This document shows positions 62,577 to 64,000 of a stretch of 64,000 bases of DNA, in pieces. Under the pieces are notes generated by a model. That model searched no databases. It saw only the letters and a list, made by a program, of their open reading frames with translations, and had not been told where the DNA came from. The position numbers and the translations under genes are program-made. The DNA is from an uncultured Roseobacter sp. (lineage in GTDB: Bacteria > Pseudomonadota > Alphaproteobacteria > Rhodobacterales > Rhodobacteraceae), in the NCBI RefSeq assembly GCF_947495025.1, contig NZ_CANLXG010000002.1:1141001-1205000 (forward strand), written 5' to 3'. Each line of letters starts with the position of its first letter. The stretch's first letter is position 1.

Positions 62577-62968
62577 CCGAAAACAACCTGATGCGTGATC
62601 CGTCCCGGCAGCAGGGTGAAAAGACCCGCCCCGACGAGCGCCAGCCAGAAAATCGATTTCATCGTCTTTGCGTGCTTGTCGATATCGCCCCGGTGCGCGG
62701 CCCGGATCGCAAGAACCAGATTGACCAGTGTATAGACGGATAACAGATGGATCGGGCTGAAGGGGCCAATCAGACGCAGGTCCCGGATCCAGAAACTGCT
62801 GAGCGCAACCGACCCAAGCAGGACAACCCAGACATAACCGGCCACCCGGTGCAGGCGCGTTCCCTTCTTTAACCAGAGTTGTGCTATTCCGATGAACAGA
62901 GCTGTCAGAGCGGCGAGCGCGTGGAGCGTGATCACTGCACCTGACTGAAAGAGTGGAGCGAGTGACAT
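62570..62968 (-). CDS. DUF2306-type membrane protein lodged between msrP and msrQ
   Basis: 132 aa, four hydrophobic helices. Features [19 protein letters not shown] and the family-like [20 protein letters not shown] with basic/His residues between helices. The start has AAGGGG upstream. Its ATG and the msrQ ATG share bases on opposite strands (CATG, 62966-62969). Function unknown; a heme- or quinone-linked role beside MsrQ is a contextual guess. Confidence 0.85.
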   Translation of the reverse strand: MSLAPLFQSGAVITLHALAALTALFIGIAQLWLKKGTRLHRVAGYVWVVLLGSVALSSFWIRDLRLIGPFSPIHLLSVYTLVNLVLAIRAAHRGDIDKHAKTMKSIFWLALVGAGLFTLLPGRITHQVVFGQ

Positions 62969-63617
62969 GGATCGGCCCCTTGATCAGCATAAGACGTCGC
63001 AGCAAGTGAAGCCGTCGTGGCGGGACACTGTCAACGGCTTTGCCCGCCGGGTCCCGACCTGGCCTGTCTATATACTATATATGCTGCCGGTGCCCTGGCT
63101 GCTCTGGCAGGCGCAGACCGGAGGACTGGGCCGCGAGCCGATTCAGGCGCTGGAACATGAGCTGGGCGAGATTGCCCTGCAGCTGATGATCTTCAGTCTG
63201 GTGATCACACCCGTGCGCCGGCATGCGGGGATCAATCTGCTGAAGTTCCGCCGGATGTTCGGTCTGCTGGCCTTTATATATGTCACGCTGCATCTTCTTG
63301 TCTGGCTTGTGCTGGATGTGGGCATCCTGAGCCAGATCTGGAATGACATTCTCAAACGGCCCTACATTACCATTGGCATGCTGGGCTTCGTTCTGATGAT
63401 CCCGCTGGCCGTTACCTCGAACAACTGGTCCGTGCGACGGCTTGGGCCAGCCTGGCGGAAGCTGCACCGGCTGACCTATGCTGCTGTGCTGCTCGGGGGG
63501 CTGCACTTTATAATGGTGCAGAAAGTCTGGGAGGCTGAACCACTGATCTACATGGGCGCGATTCTGCTTCTTCTGAGTCTGCGGCTACCCCTTAAGCGGC
63601 GTAAACCGACAGCATGA
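62967..63617 (+). CDS. msrQ: Heme-binding membrane subunit MsrQ
   Basis: 216 aa, about six helices (YedZ family). Heme-ligand histidines are expected in GLLAFIYVTLHLLVWLVL and KLHRLTYAAVLLGGLHFIMV. Delivers electrons from the quinone pool to MsrP. GGAG lies eight bases before the ATG. Separated from msrP by the opposite-strand DUF2306 gene, so a promoter inside or before that gene, or read-through transcription, must supply it. Confidence 0.94.
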   Translation: MDRPLDQHKTSQQVKPSWRDTVNGFARRVPTWPVYILYMLPVPWLLWQAQTGGLGREPIQALEHELGEIALQLMIFSLVITPVRRHAGINLLKFRRMFGLLAFIYVTLHLLVWLVLDVGILSQIWNDILKRPYITIGMLGFVLMIPLAVTSNNWSVRRLGPAWRKLHRLTYAAVLLGGLHFIMVQKVWEAEPLIYMGAILLLLSLRLPLKRRKPTA

Positions 63618-63746
63618 CGGCCTGAGCCTGTGATTCCTGACTGTGAATCGCGCGCAGAAGGGGCCCATTGTCTGAATCGCAGCCCGACTCAGCGGAATTC
63701 GTACAGCGACTCGCCGGAAATTTTGACCATCCGGACGAATCCTCAG

Positions 63747-63766
63747 GTGAATCGCCGGCGATTCAC
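63747..63766. repeat. Perfect 20-bp palindrome containing two GANTC sites
   Basis: GTGAATCGCCGGCGATTCAC is fully self-complementary. It lies centrally in the GANTC cluster and is a likely binding site for a dimeric protein. Confidence 0.9.
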
Positions 63767-63829
63767 TGGAATCCACCCACTGAATCGGGGTGAATTGCCC
63801 GGTGAATCGCGGACTCCTGGGGACAGGCT

Positions 63830-63838
63830 TGTGGATAA
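63830..63838 (-). promoter_or_regulatory. Consensus DnaA box
   Basis: TGTGGATAA on the plus strand, i.e. TTATCCACA on the minus strand, a perfect match to the strong DnaA box. It sits between the GANTC cluster and the AT-rich right end. Confidence 0.6.
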
Positions 63839-64000
63839 CGCAATATATGGTGATTCAAACGCCACCTGCCGGCGCTGGTAAACGAAATAATCCTGCGGAA
63901 ATCAGCGCTTCGGTGAAATATGTAATACGCAACGCTTTGTTTCAAAAGGAAAAACAAGAAAGATGCAAAAAAAATGGCGTTTCTTTAAAAAAGGGGTTGC

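Larger units (their letters stand above)
63632..63856. repeat. Cluster of 13 GANTC sites with repeated TGAATCG motif
   Basis: GANTC (CcrM methylation sequence) occurs at 63632, 63645, 63674, 63686, 63708, 63737, 63749, 63760, 63769, 63782, 63804, 63812 and 63852. About one would be expected by chance in 225 bp. Five sites share TGAATCG in direct orientation (63644, 63673, 63748, 63781, 63803). The whole 63618-64000 stretch has no recognisable gene; its right end is AT-rich with A and T runs. Confidence 0.85.

Noticed and set aside
1..64000. CRISPR arrays, transposases, integrases or prophage genes
   Set aside because: None of the translated frames resembles these, and no regularly spaced direct repeats of CRISPR size were seen.

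Overview
The window looks like a chromosomal segment of a marine alphaproteobacterium of the Rhodobacterales (roseobacter group). The grounds are high-GC coding DNA with tightly overlapping genes, a TRAP transporter feeding a sugar-acid operon, an RpoE/ChrR singlet-oxygen sigma/anti-sigma pair in front of the operon known from Rhodobacter sphaeroides, a VPLPA-CTERM exported protein, and a dense cluster of GANTC (CcrM-type) sites at the right edge. I see no insertion sequence, prophage, CRISPR array or rRNA operon. There is one tRNA gene (Val, GAC).

Layout. (1) 1-14.8 kb, minus strand: one long, translationally coupled transcription unit. It starts with a TRAP transporter (dctP-terminator-dctQ-dctM) and continues through two phytanoyl-CoA-dioxygenase-family enzymes, an altronate-dehydratase-family protein, four Gfo/Idh/MocA oxidoreductases, a beta-hydroxyacid dehydrogenase, an EamA permease and a KDG-type sugar kinase to mannonate dehydratase (uxuA, cut by the window edge). 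A divergent GntR/FCD regulator with a perfect inverted repeat in front of it sits at 15 kb. (2) 15.7-17.5 kb, minus: a denD-like dehydrogenase and a second beta-hydroxyacid dehydrogenase. (3) 17.7-23.2 kb, plus: SDR, IlvD/Edd dehydratase, FAH-family hydrolase, D-2-hydroxyacid dehydrogenase and an enolase-superfamily dehydratase, resembling a non-phosphorylative sugar-acid route. Regions 1-3 together look like a sugar/uronate/aldonate catabolic island. (4) 23.2-29.3 kb: rpoE-chrR and the divergent five-gene operon (flavin oxidoreductase, DUF1365, MFS, DUF3833, SDR) linked in R. sphaeroides to singlet-oxygen response and furan fatty acids. (5) 29.4-36.5 kb: saccharopine dehydrogenase, GST, histidine phosphatase, a formate-dehydrogenase-type molybdoenzyme and an M20 amidohydrolase.

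(6) 36.7-47.3 kb, plus: an acyl-CoA synthetase, a complete branched-chain-type ABC transporter (livG-H-M-K-F), a PaaK-type CoA ligase and an alpha/beta hydrolase, probably import plus CoA activation of a carboxylic acid. A small antisense membrane-protein gene and an 11-bp tandem repeat lie inside it. (7) 47.3-54.6 kb: Fe(III) permease and binding protein (no ATPase), YghU-type GST, 2H phosphoesterase, rpmJ, tRNA-Val, N-formylglutamate amidohydrolase and a DinB with a zinc ribbon. (8) 54.6-60.7 kb: a terminator-bounded region that may encode a structured RNA, pyrF, a second terminator-bounded region with a start-less open frame, clpB, a spondin/VPLPA-CTERM protein and a fasciclin protein. (9) 60.9-63.6 kb: a HAD phosphatase and the msrP/msrQ methionine-sulfoxide repair pair, with a DUF2306 gene lodged between them on the other strand. 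(10) 63.6-64.0 kb: non-coding DNA with 13 GANTC sites in 225 bp, a perfect 20-bp palindrome, a consensus DnaA box and an AT-rich tail, which may be the edge of a replication origin.

All functional names come from reading translated sequence and motifs by eye; no database search was run.
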